From assembly GCA_016169945.1 (NCBI GenBank), contig JADLSH010000127.1, positions 684,501 through 748,500 on the forward strand: a stretch of DNA of 64,000 nt. Reading direction: 5' to 3'. This DNA comes from Trachythela sp. YZ-2020 (Eukaryota > Cnidaria > Anthozoa > Malacalcyonacea > Clavulariidae). The stretch's first letter is position 1. The number at the start of each line of letters is the position of its first letter. Under the pieces are notes generated by a model. The model was not told where the DNA came from. It searched no databases and saw nothing but the letters and a program-made list of their open reading frames with translations. This document shows, piece by piece, positions 9,966 to 33,160 of the stretch. Both the position numbers and the translations under genes were made by a program.

Positions 9966-12900
9966 CTGGTATATTTTTGAAGAAATTACTAAATATATAT
10001 TAAAATGACTAAAATATGATGTTTAATGTATCTATATAGACAGCAGATGGTGGTCAAATGCAGGACTACTAAATATAATGAGAGGAATTAACATTATCTT
10101 CTCACTCTGATAACTGCCGATTGACCACCATCATCTGCACGATTTAGTGCTTAGTGGAACCGTCTAAAGTCACTTGTCAGGTAAAGCATAGATTTGCGCT
10201 TGCGCACCGCATGATTATTCAGTAAATACTGTTCTTCGAAATGACCTCAAGCGTCGAGTCAGCTGAGGGAAGTACCGGTTCCCCTTTTAATTTTAATGCG
10301 TCATTGTACGTGCAATATCTCGAGTTATGAGAATGCAAAATGCTATGAACAAATTTAACAAAATACAACTTTAAGAAGTCTAAGTTAGGGCTAAAAGCGC
10401 AAGTGTGCGACCAGAATTATGCCGAAAACTTCTAATGTTAAAATGAAGGATCAGTTTTCGACGTGAGAATTTCGAAACCGAATTAAGCGTTAAAGCCTTT
10501 ATACAAAATTTACCCATCAAATATTCCAGTCAGTACTGCTCGATAATTTGTGTTTTACATAAAAATTTGCGGCCAATAAAATAAACTTCTAACTTCTTAG
10601 TTTCGAAATTATAATTTACTTTGCCAGATTCGACTTAGCTCGCTATTTTGAAAGGCGCAATATTTTCGAATCAGCATGTTTACTGTCGGAAAGTTGCTAG
10701 GATTAATGCATGCAATTTAGATTTTGAAGTAACATTAAATTTAGCTGCATGTTAAAGCAAGAAACCCACACATATACTAGCTGTATTCGCGCGGTGCGTA
10801 ATAAGATAACATGGGTCTATTCCTGAAGAGGCTGAGTAGACATTCCCGCGCATGCAAGTAAAATTGAAATAGTCAATAGGTAATACAACATCAATAATAT
10901 GTTCATGTATCGGGCTACTTCAATTTCCAAACTCACCCTGGTCTGAGAGAGTTTCCAATTCCAATGATATATACCCTGATAATGACTCACTTTCGTCTGA
11001 TACATCCATAAATCCTTGCTTTTTCGATTAATAAGACTGAAAAACCAAAAACCACCTTCTATACTGCTTAGGTTGCAATAGTATTTTGTTACTAATTCCG
11101 GGTTTGAACTCTGTTTACGTACGTGGATTATCATAATTTATGCATGCATGAGATAATGGCTATATAGGACTATAATCTATATAGTCATCAAAATGTTCCT
11201 TATTTAAGACTATTACATTTTCTGTTTAGGTTATTTAATTTTTGAATAATTCTTTGACTTTGACCATTTATAATCTCAGATCTAAAATCTATGTGAAAAT
11301 TGTGAATAAAATTTGTCGTTGGCAACATGTTTTCAGCCGGTATAAAGCGGGAAATTTGCATGCGGGAATTCCCCGTTTGAAATTTTTAGTTTAGGTCCCA
11401 TGCAGTTACACGATACTGGATTCACTTGTCACGACATCGAATTTAACAGTTTCAAGATTCCTTCAAGACGCAACATTTAAAGTTGGGATATGACAAAATA
11501 AAATGAAACGTAATGGGGAAAGTTTTGTAGTGGCACATTACTCCTGAATGACGTATGTTCGATCTGAAAAGCGAATCCGGTATCGTGTAACTCCAGCCTT
11601 AATTTACAATCTTTGTTTGTTGCTCCGTTACGTGCCGTAACTATAAACAAATACAAAACATTGTTTACAAATTACTGATAACACATTTTTACAGAAAGAC
11701 TAAAAAAATGTGTTGTAACAAAAAAATGCTGACATAATCTGATGCATGTTTATCATTTTCGCCCGTTCAATACCGTTGTTGTTTATCCATCATTGTTAGA
11801 CGCGATGTTGAATAAACGTTTCGAATAAGTCAAACCTAATCTAACATCTTCCAACATTGGCCAACATTATCAAACATAGTGACGTTCAAATGAACCCATG
11901 CAACAAATGTAGACAATACACCCTTTCGATAATTACGTCACGAATACTTCCTTGGCCTGGGAGCCTCGCTATCATGAATGAAGTGCAACATTTTCAAGGC
12001 ACGCTTTCTAAAACTAAAAATCTGACGCATAATCATACAGTTTTGGTTTTCAGTCTACTATGTTTTGCATTGTGTAAAACAGGAGGTGTGTTTTTCTTAT
12101 ATAGAAGCAATATTTACAAGTGTTAGTGTATGACGAATTACACAAATATTGTACCTACGTACTTCAACATTTTACAAACTATAGCATTACAAGCTATGCA
12201 TTGAACAATATATACCTAGTCTAGTGCCTACTAGTTCTACATTTGCCGCAACAATCCACTATATAGATCTGTATATTATTATTAGCAAAACTCCATGGCA
12301 TGCCACCACGCCAGTCTAGATCATTGCCTGCAGCACACGAGGGCTCTTGGCTGAGGTATCCACCTCACGAGGAGGTTTGATCAGCCACATTAGACAGCTT
12401 TAGCAAACACAACGCGACGTCAAAGAGGACGTGAAAATGGCGTAAAAATGGCGTGGACACATCCATAGATGGGCATATCACGCCATTTTTACGCCATTTT
12501 CACGTCCTCTTTGACGTCGCGTTGTGTTTGCTAAAGCTCTCTAATAGAGAGCTATGCGCACCGCGGTTTTTGCTGAGAATTGTACCTCGCCAGGCCGTGA
12601 GAGAAAGATCTATCATCAGTTTGATATGAGATAACTTGCTAAGCTACGACCTCTCGTGCTGGTGAGCTCATTCAAGACCTCTCGTGTGCGACAGACTTTG
12701 GTGTCCCAATATTGTGACAAGCTACTTGATAGGTTACATAATTTACTATTTAGCTTATAAAAATTTTGTGACATCTTACATATGAATCCCTGTACAGTGA
12801 AACACAGTCAATTATGATATGGCCTGGAAACTCGGCAAACTTCAAAGTGCCTATAATGAGCTACTATTTTATGTTGAGACGACTTCACCGTGCACAAATC

Positions 12901-13114
12901 TTTGAAATTTTGTTTATTAATATTTCAACAGTACGGTTGAGTGATTCGAGAAGATGATGCCATTGGATGGTTGCTTCATTATACCAAAAATTCATTGTCT
13001 TCACCGTGCACAAGTTTGCATAAACATGAACAAAGATAGAAAAAGACTTCGACCGAGTTTCCAGACGATGTCTTGATCGACTATGCATGAGTGGATATTT
13101 CATGACTGTTGTTG
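9966..13114. other. 3.1-kb stretch without a supported exon
   Basis: No exon could be tied to a protein family. About 10035-10165 is a palindromic-ended repeat (CAGATGGTGGTCAA ... TTGACCACCATC). A perfect long hairpin lies at 12396-12538 and is listed separately. The minus-strand open stretch at 10817-11134 and the one at 12885-13100 show no family signal. One of them could hide a 5' exon of the 8977-9965 gene. Confidence 0.4.
12387..12547. repeat. Long inverted repeat: 60-bp perfect arms, 23-bp loop
   Basis: The arms 12396-12455 and 12479-12538 are exact reverse complements (outer ends AGCTTTAGCAAACACAACGC / GCGTTGTGTTTGCTAAAGCT). Pairing continues outward with mismatches to about 12387 and 12547. 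The 23-bp loop is 12456-12478. The perfect arms imply a young palindrome, most likely a MITE, or gene conversion between the arms. Confidence 0.92.
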
Positions 13115-13628
13115 TTACCCATATGGTGGCTCTGGCAAACATTCTAGACCCTCCGCAGAAACATAAGGATACCAATGAAAACCAGCTGCAGTATGATTTG
13201 GATGCAGACCAAACCAATAAACTGTCTTGCAATTGACGTCAGTGCTTAGGATTTTGCCACCTCCGATTGTTCTGTATTTCCCTGTCGTAAAATCACGAAC
13301 AGGCCCTTGATCACCAAAGTACGCACATCTGTCCAGATTTAGAAAATAGTAGACATTCCGATTACCTGTAAGGTAGAAGTTTTGTTTTGAAGTTTGTGTA
13401 AGAATGATTAAGTGACAAATTTTTTGAACTCATTAATACCTGAACAAAACAATAATTCATACCTGTCTTATTGTTCCTGGTGAAATGGTCCGATACTTTA
13501 TCTTTAAGTTTTTCGTAAGTAAAGCGAATGCCATGGACACTTATCCTCTGAGTTGGAAAAAAATAATTGTTATTTCTAAACCATCCTCATCCTCATCCTC
13601 ATCCTCATCCTCATCCTCATCCTCATCC

Positions 13629-13662
<34 letters not shown>

Positions 13663-16600
13663 CATCCTCATCCTCATCCTCATCCTCATCCTCATCCTCA
13701 TCCTCATCATCCTCATCATCCTGATCATCCTCCTCACCCTCCTCACCCTCCTCATCCTCCTCATCCTCCTCACCCTCCTCACCCTCCTCATCCTCCTCAT
13801 CCCCCTCATCCTCATCACCATCATCATGATCACCATGATCACCATCACCACCATCACCACCATCACCATCATCATTATCATCACCATCATCATCATCATC
13901 ACCACCACCACCACCATCATTTCTAATAACTATATGGCAAGCACTCTACCTCTGTGATAGATCTATAAGGAACCACAGTAACTCGTAGTTCTCCAGAAAT
14001 GCTGCCTCTACGACACAACCAATACCGGAACATTGACCCCGGAACAAAAACTTGGTACAGGAGAAAACCCAACAGTAGAATAAAAACAAAAGTCGTACCA
14101 AAACAACACGTAAGTTCTAAAATTATAAAAAGTTCAGATGCTTAGTTGGAAAAAAAAGCAAACTGTTCTCCTTGTAGAGGTCTAGTAAGGTCAATCCCTT
14201 GTTGGTCCAGTGTTACTACAGGAGGAAACCTAAACTAAACTCACTTTATTTATACTGGATAGCTCTATCAGTTCTAAACTGTTCTCCCTAGAGGTCCAGT
14301 AAGGTTCATCCCTTATTGGTCCAGTGTTACTACAGGAGGAAACCTAAACTAAACTCACTTTATTTATACAGGATAGCTCTATCATTCTTAACTGTTCTTC
14401 TTAGCGGCCGTATATAAGGGCATTCCTAATTGACCCATTGTTGCTACTGTAAACTATGTTCGATGCTCTTCCTAGAGTTCCAGTAGGACCATCCGTTATT
14501 CGTCCAGTGCTATGTACTATGTACGGTGTTTGGGAACTTACCCAAAAACTATTTTCTATATTTTCACTTACTTTGACACGCCTTTTTGGAAGCAAATTTA
14601 ATTTGTTCCTTAGTTGACTTCTCCGACATTTCATAGATACCCTCGACTTCATTTAAGATATCTTGTCTTCCCACGTCCAACACGATGCACACGAAACACT
14701 TGACCAAGTGCTCTTCCTCCAACGATTTCGGGAATTTTCGCTCCATAGACATTCCAAGAAGAACGTGTTTTTTTCGGAGAAAACTTCCGACCGGCAGGTG
14801 AGACTGTGGAATTGCCTTACCGGGGCGGTCAATCGAGGCATAAACCCGTTCGCCATTTTCAACGCTTCCTATCACTTTGATGTTGACCATTCCTATGACA
14901 CAGACTGTGTCCGTCTTACCTTCTGTACAACAAATTAAAAAGCACAGAGTTATGAAGGCTTATTTTACTATAGTCGGTTAGGCAAAAAAAACTTCTGTTT
15001 CTGGTCAGCGCGCGCGTCATTTTTAACTGTGCGCGTCAACTTTGGCAAATACGGTCCATCAATAAATATCCTTGCAAAATGAAGTACTCTTAAATAAGCC
15101 TAAGAAACATTTACACTAACCATCTTCAGCCATTCTATTTGCATCTATATAATACGAGCGACTGACAACGCCGGCATGAACAGCGTTTTCGCTATCATTG
15201 CTCCGCAGTAACTTCACGTAAGTTCCGCCATCATCCTCATCCGTAAAGAACCCAACAACATCTCCCTCTTCAAGCTCAGCACCGATTTCTTCATCCTTGA
15301 TTCTCAGGTGGTATGCTATATCAGCATTCGGTGTGCCTGCCGTCGACATTGAACCGAAGACGAGATCCTGAATTTGCGCAGTTCTCGCCACAAGACTGTC
15401 AGTGATTACCTGCATACTTGTTATAGCTAAGGGAAGAAAAAGACAATCAGGTCGTCGTATAGGCCAGGTTTACACTAGAGAAGAATCACCCGTTAAGATG
15501 CGTCATCCATCTGACGAATTATCCGTCTTCGTTAAGTTCAATCACAAGACGAACTATCCAGAAAAACTAGCTAGAATAGAACGATCTATACTGGCAATGG
15601 TTCCGGCAACAAATCATGCCTTGTATTTTCCTGATAGTCCGTCTAGTCATCCGTCAATGCGAACTATGCACGCACGCACGCACGTACACACCACACACGC
15701 ACGTGCACACTACGCACGCACGAACACACCACGCATGCACGCACGCACACACTACGCACGCACGTTTGTCTGAGGAAACGAAGTACGCAGATAATTCATG
15801 TACTCACCAGAAGGTGATGGTGGTTCTAAAATACAAATGAAAAAATTGATCAGAACACTCACGATTCTTATTGTCATGATGATGGTGGTGGTGATGACGG
15901 TAATAGTGATGAGGATGGTGGTGATAGTAATGGTGATGATGGACGGTGATGATGGTAATGGTGGTGATAATACATGATGGAAGGTGGCATAAGCTTTGAC
16001 AAACACCTTGGATTGCCGTTTATTGGTCGGGGTTTAAAACAAATCCATATTACCTGGTGGGGTTTCTGGTGGCACCACAGGTGGACTTGGTGGTTGGTCG
16101 ACTGAAAGAAAGAGAACGATGGACTTAAATCAAATTTTTTGAACGTAATACAATTTAGGTACCTAGTTCTACTAACCGTGGTACCACAGACGTGCTATGA
16201 CGGACCTATTTACTCGGGAGCTTTTTACTCTGTAGGAAAATGTTCCTGACAAATGTTTTCTGGTTTGTCCATCTTGTGGAAACATAGTCAGGAGAGCATG
16301 TTTCTCGGTTCGCCCACCTAGCTTCAGAAACAATGTTTCCTGACACGAACGCATGCATGCACAAGTGTTTCATACTTAGCTAATATGACATTACAAATTT
16401 ATCGTGCCTTCAGAAACGAGCTCGTATATTTAAAATAATACTTCATACTACACATTCCTTACCTTTACTAGATTTCTTAGTTCGACATCTAAATATAGGA
16501 CTGTCGAACACCTCAGATGGTTCTCGATCAAGAAACTGAAGTTGTACTCGCAGTTGGAAACGATTTCTTACTGCAGTGTCCGTCTTAACAAGTTTAAACA

Positions 16601-18606
16601 ATGGATATTTTGGACCACTATATACTTTACCGAGATCAACATAGAATCTGAGCTGTTATAAAAATTAGAAAATTTCATTTAGTTGTTTGTTTAATTACAT
16701 CTTCGCGTTCATTGCGTCAAGATTTTCATTGCGAAGTAAAATCATCTGACGTCTGTCAAAGTGCCGAAGTCAGCAATAGAGATGATATCTCAAACGTGGT
16801 GGTCCAGTGTAGGTAATATTCTATAATAAGCTGCCGTGGTTTGTGTCTGAACTACCTGAAAAATATATCTCAAACGTAGAGGTCCAGTGTAGGTAGTATT
16901 CTACAATAAGCTTCCGTGGTTTGTGTCTGAACTACCTGAAAAATATATCTCAAACGTAGAGGTCCAGTGTAGGTAGTATTCTACAGTAAGCTGCCGTGGT
17001 TTGTGTCTGAACTACCTGAAAAAGATATGTCAAACGTGGTGGTTCAGTGTAGGTAGTATTCTACAATAAGCTGTCGTGGTTTGTGTCTGAACTACCTGAA
17101 AAAGATATCCAAACATGGTGGTCCAGTGTAGGTAGTATTCTATAATAAGCTGCCGTGGTTTGTGTCTGAACTACCTGAATAAGATATCTCAAACGTGGTG
17201 GTCCAGTGTAGGTAGTATCCTACAATAAGCTGTCGTGGTTTGTGTCTGAACTACCTGAAAAGATTAAAAACACTTCGATCTTTCGAAGGTCCTTCGTTAG
17301 AGGCTTAGCAGCCACTGCCAACTTCCTGACGAAGGGCATTCGCTCAAAACGAGGAAGTGCTTTTAAAGGTATGTAGTTCAGACACAAACCACCGCAGCTT
17401 ATTTCAGATACGCAATATTGTTAAACCTGTATGTGATCCATAGGAAGACTTCGGTTAATACCCAACATAAAGAAAGGACATGCGTTGAGGTCCATTATTT
17501 AGAAAGCTATTAACTTCGAGTCATACTCACAGTTAGGTACTGTCGACCATCAATAACTTCTGGTATAGGAATTGCCCCATGTTCATGGTCTACAAAATTC
17601 TCAGCAAGGTTCAGAACATCCTGTTCATTCTTCATCAGCACAACATCATTCATGTTGCCAACTAGTTTCGCAGCTTCCGCCTCTCGCCTGACAGAACCTA
17701 CTATTTGACACAGATGTGCGGGACTAAATGTTGCTTTCATTTGTATGACAGCATTTTCCAACACCTGACGAGCGACACCACCTACTCTACATTGAACTTT
17801 TTCAAACATTTGGTCTTTTTCAAGATTTAGGAATACTACTTGCGCAAATGCCGGTGCTGGATCATCAATACCTGTTTAGAACAGAAATTCATTACTATAA
17901 ATTCATGATGAAAAGACAAAGGAAATCACTACCGTGTCAGTGGTTTTATATGCGATAAAAAATCATTTTAATTTACAAAACTTTAGCTTTTATTTATTAG
18001 CTTCGCCAACTAGGGCAGGGTCACCACAACAGCATATGCCAATTGCTGTGGGTGCTTTTACCTAACCCACCCTGTCAACTTTCCCTGTGGGAGGAAACCG
18101 GAGTACCCGGAGAAAACCCACGACTTTCGGCAGAGCGTTGACTTTACTCTTTTCACTTGAGGACTGGGTTTGATTTTCTCATCTTAGACAATGTTTATTT
18201 TTAAAATTACTTCGCCAATGAACTCATAAGATGGGTAGTTTTTAAGCCATTTAAAACACTCGCAGTTCGTGCTTTATCAGATATAAAACACTCGTGCTGC
18301 GCACTCTGTGTTTTATATCTGATAAAGCACTCCTGCTCGTGTTTTAAATAGTACCTTATGATCATTATAATTGAGTAAATAAATTCAGTCTGCATACTCG
18401 TCAATATCAAAATAGTTTCCAAGATCATGCTCACAGAATGACGATAAAAACCAAGTATTAACAAAGGAGAAACTAGATTCATTCTTAAGAGTATCAGGAT
18501 GAATTATAAAACAGGAAATCAAACGTTTAAAGCGCATACCTTCCCCAAAATCCATCATCAATTCAGTATGCTCATCTGGTTCGGGTTGTTCGTAATAGTC
18601 TGCCAT
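13115..18606 (-). CDS. Unrecognised single-pass membrane protein, 10 exons, ~606 aa
   Basis: Exons (minus): 18606-18540, 17871-17531, 16652-16463, 16101-16054, 15825-15808, 15426-15121, 14919-14572, 14116-13950, 13547-13463, 13365-13115. Phases agree throughout. The protein starts MADYYEQPEPDEHTE. A long soluble part follows, with LRFYVDLGKVYSGPKYP, a Pro-rich linker coded by two tiny exons (PPSPPVVPPETPPG and PPSPSG), then VCVIGMVNIKVIGSVENGER, VYASIDRPGKAIPQSHLP and LVKCFVCIVLDVGRQDIL. One membrane helix comes next (TTFVFILLLGFLLYQVFVPG), then a small C-terminal domain with FRYWLCRRGSI, HGIRFTYEKLKDK and YYFLNLDRCAYFG, ending near LPEPPYG. No signal peptide is present, so a type II topology is inferred. 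I have a vague sense of related hypothetical proteins in other marine invertebrates but cannot name a family. The last exon may instead use a donor at 13118 and continue into the exons at 8977-9965, though the phases do not fit directly. Confidence 0.7.
13583..13922. repeat. TCC/TCA hexamer-triplet microsatellite
   Basis: The tract changes in blocks: (TCCTCA)n, (TCA)n, (TCCTCA)n, then (CCTCCTCA)-type units and (CAT/CAC)n. It is a low-complexity tract of about 340 bp in the intron between the membrane-helix exon and the next exon of the unrecognised membrane protein. Poly-Ser, poly-His-Pro and poly-Met ORFs here are artefacts. Confidence 0.97.
14155..14530 (-). repeat. ~115-bp repeat array, reverse, three units
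   Basis: Reverse-oriented units (CTAAACTGTTCTCCCTAGAG, GTCCAGTAAGG, GTGTTACTACAGGAGGAAAC, CTTTATTTATACTGGATAGC) lie in an intron of the unrecognised membrane protein. The third unit is strongly diverged. Confidence 0.9.
15460..15660. repeat. Dispersed repeat with ATCCGTC/ACGAACTATCCAG words
   Basis: This copy contains GGTTTACACTAGAGAAG, CATCCATCTGACGAATTATC, ACGAACTATCCAG and CTAGAATAGAACGATCTATA, followed by GGTTCCGGCAACAAATCATG. Related copies occur near 640-850, 28960-29160, 43160-43455 and 63045-63115. Coding capacity is absent. The family looks like an old non-autonomous element. Confidence 0.65.
15660..15985. repeat. CACG-rich and GATGGTG-rich microsatellites
   Basis: About 15660-15770 is an interrupted (CACG)n/(CACACAC) tract. 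About 15858-15985 is an interrupted GATGGTGGTGATGA tract. They flank the tiny 18-bp coding exon at 15808-15825 of the unrecognised membrane protein, which survives between them with good splice sites. Confidence 0.85.
16780..17265 (-). repeat. 80-bp tandem repeat, six copies
   Basis: The unit reads CTCAAACGTGGTGGTCCAGT, GTAGGTAGTATTCTACAATA, AGCTGCCGTGGTTTGTGTCT and GAACTACCTGAAAAAGATAT. It is followed at 17270-17410 by CTTCCTGACGAAGGGCATTC and an inverted partial unit. It lies in an intron of the unrecognised membrane protein. The same unit in the opposite orientation forms the array at 55125-55565. Confidence 0.93.
18000..18175 (-). repeat. Second tRNA-SINE-like relic
   Basis: The segment GGGAGGAAACCGGAGTACCC, GGAGAAAACCCACGACTTTC and GGCAGAGC resembles the reverse complement of the common SINE body, but the rest differs. 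It could be a related subfamily. It lies in intron 1 of the unrecognised membrane protein. Confidence 0.45.
18250..18347. repeat. Palindromic MITE-like element
   Basis: The arms CGTGCTTTATCAGATATAAA and TTTATATCTGATAAAGCACT (with AACACTCG-type ends) form an inverted repeat of about 39 bp per arm around a loop of about 16 bp. No target duplication could be assigned. It lies in intron 1 of the unrecognised membrane protein. Confidence 0.8.
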
Positions 18607-19792
18607 TACTATCTAGATATCAAAATTTACCTAGACAAATATAAGCTTTACGTCTTGGCTGTGTTCTATCGACAAAACAAGTCTGCCGCTTCTCACGAGT
18701 TTAACTTATTATCGGCAGTTTCCCATAAATGTCAGCAGCATCAGGTCATAGCTATTATGGTTTATATACTGTACGTAGCTCTAGCTCACAACAACCGCAA
18801 CAAATCAATCCATATTTCGTTCAACAAACACTTAACTCATACTTAACCTCCTCACGATTCTTTTATACACAAAGACGTCTACTTTCGAAGCAAACTTTGC
18901 TGCATCAAAACTACTTCACAAAATTGTTATCTTAATCGAAAGTAAAGTATCATATGACATTAAGACACAACCGGAACAAGGTATTATGTAAATGAATGTC
19001 TAGGATTTTATACGTTGCTTCTAGTTCCTTCGGCAACGGTACAGTTCACGCTTCGGCTATTTCAGTGCTGCTTTGATATGTCGACATTAAGATCAAACCT
19101 GCATATTTTAACTAAACTACATTTATTTAGGTCGAATAGCTTTGTCAGTTCTCCCTAAGCGGTCCAAAGTATGACGCAAGTGCGCAAAACATACCTGCTT
19201 GGAAGCGTGCGATTGTTGCAGCTGCAGGAATCGAATCCTGACCCTGTGATCCCAGTTATTCGTAGAAGTGAAAGCCATGGCACATGTACAATACAATTTA
19301 TAAATGTTTTGCAAAGGTTAACTTAAATCCGTAGTTAATTTATTGTAGTAATTTCCTTCTACCAAAATATTTTTGTTTTTCTTGCATACCAAGAAGACTA
19401 TAGCAGTTTAATTACTTATCTAGCTTTCCACAGTTCCACCTTTTTACACGATTCTGTCCTGCATCTTCGGATTTTTCAGCTAAATGTTTTTTAAATTAAT
19501 TAACATGATTTTTCGTTATAAATATTTTTTGGCTCTACAGAATTCTTAGAGCCTCGTTTCCATTTAGTGGTAACGGTCGTGAACATATCAAGGTGGCTGA
19601 TGTAATAGAATGCCGATGTATCTCTACAGTCAGTAAAGACTGATTTGCATAGAGCACGCAAAAGACAAGTTAGATCCAGACTATTTCACATCGTCCAACA
19701 TGACCGGCTTGGTCACGACAATTACGACCAATAGTTAAAAAACAATTGGGAATAGTTATCTCGGCTATTGTATAAGTAATGTGTTCTATTTA
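18607..19792. other. Intergenic spacer between two minus-strand genes
   Basis: No exon was recognised. About 19120-19275 carries a decayed reverse SINE relic (GCTGCAGGAATCGAATCCTG, a reverse box-B-like motif). The promoter of the unrecognised membrane protein should lie just above 18606. Confidence 0.4.
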
Positions 19793-31898
<12,106 letters not shown>

Positions 31899-33160
31899 AT
31901 TGGAATTTGTTTTGCTGACAATGCTCGATCCAGTACTATTGGTGGTTTTAAGACGTCATTTGTGACGTCACAACATTTCCCCTTGGAGTCAGGCAAAATT
32001 TACATGGCCAGATCATCTAGCAGAATGGCTATTCCTTTTGTAGTTATAGACGACTATCTTACATGATAACCAATGGTTCACCATTGGTTATCGTCGGTTT
32101 CTTCCTGCAGTCACACTGGACCAATAAGCAATTATCCTTACTAGATCTCTAGCAAGAACAGTTGATAGAGCTATCCAGTGCAAATCAAGTTAGTTTTAGT
32201 TTCGGTTTCCTCCTGTAGTAACACTGGATCAATAAGAGATGACTCTTACTGGACCTCTAGGGAGAACAGTCTAGAACTGACAGAGCTATCCAGTATAAAT
32301 ATAGTTAGTTTAGTTTAGGTTTCCTCCTGTAGTAACACTGGATCAATAAGGGATGATCCTTACTGGACCTCTAGGGAGAAAAGTTTAGAACTGATAGAGC
32401 TATCCAGTATAAATAAAGTTAGTTTAGTTTAGGTTTCCTCCTGTAGTAACACTGGATCAATAAGGGATGATCCTTACTGGACCTCTAGGGAGAAAAGTTT
32501 AGAACTGATAGAGCTATCCAGTATAAATGAAGTTAGTTCAGCCGTTCAGGTTAGGTTTCCTCCTGTAGTAACACTGGATAACCCTTATTGGACCTCTAGG
32601 GAGAACAGTTTAGAACTGATAGAGCTATCCAGTATAAATAAAGTTAGTTTAGTTTAGGTTTCCTCCTGTAGTAACACTGCACCAATAATGATTGACCCTT
32701 ACTGGACCTCTAGGGAGAACAGTTTAGAGCTGATAAAGCCATCCTGTATAAATAAAATTGCCTATTTTATCAAGACATAGAATATTTCCAACCCTTAACT
32801 TTTATTTTTTATAATTTTGTACAAATGTCCCCCAAGATACTTGGTATCTATTCATTATAATAATATTTTTACAGAAAACTCACACCTCAAATTTATGTAC
32901 ATTCAAATTTTCAACTACTAAATTGCATGCTAAAAATCTACGTCTACAAAATGATACATTACTAAAAGCTACAATTTAAAAAATTTCTACACCCTAAAAT
33001 AATTCATGCATTAAAATTACTTATAAATAAAGTACTATTTCATACACTGGGCAATTTGATAAAGTTAACTATAACCAACCGCGGGCTTATTTAGAATTAA
33101 CGATTGACTCGACCATTTTTCCTAATTTATAGCCAGAAACGTTTCCTTTCCAAATCAAGA
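31899..33160 (+). other. Intergenic spacer with a forward ~115-bp array (32095-32760)
   Basis: The space between the LONP1 start and the stop of the RAF/KSR-like gene holds about six forward 115-bp units at 32095-32760. The remainder is AT-rich and unannotated; it should include the LONP1 promoter just above 31898 and the 3' UTR of the next gene. Confidence 0.8.

Noticed and set aside
10817..11134. 105-codon minus-strand ORF as a 5' exon of the 8977-9965 gene
   Set aside because: No splice donor in the required phase and no conserved pattern were found.
12885..13232. 115-codon minus-strand ORF overlapping the last exon of the unrecognised membrane protein
   Set aside because: Its upstream part is an out-of-frame shadow of exon 13365-13115, and the downstream part shows no coding pattern.
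13485..13926. Poly-Ser, His-Pro and Met-Val-Arg ORFs
   Set aside because: They are translations of a TCC/TCA microsatellite.
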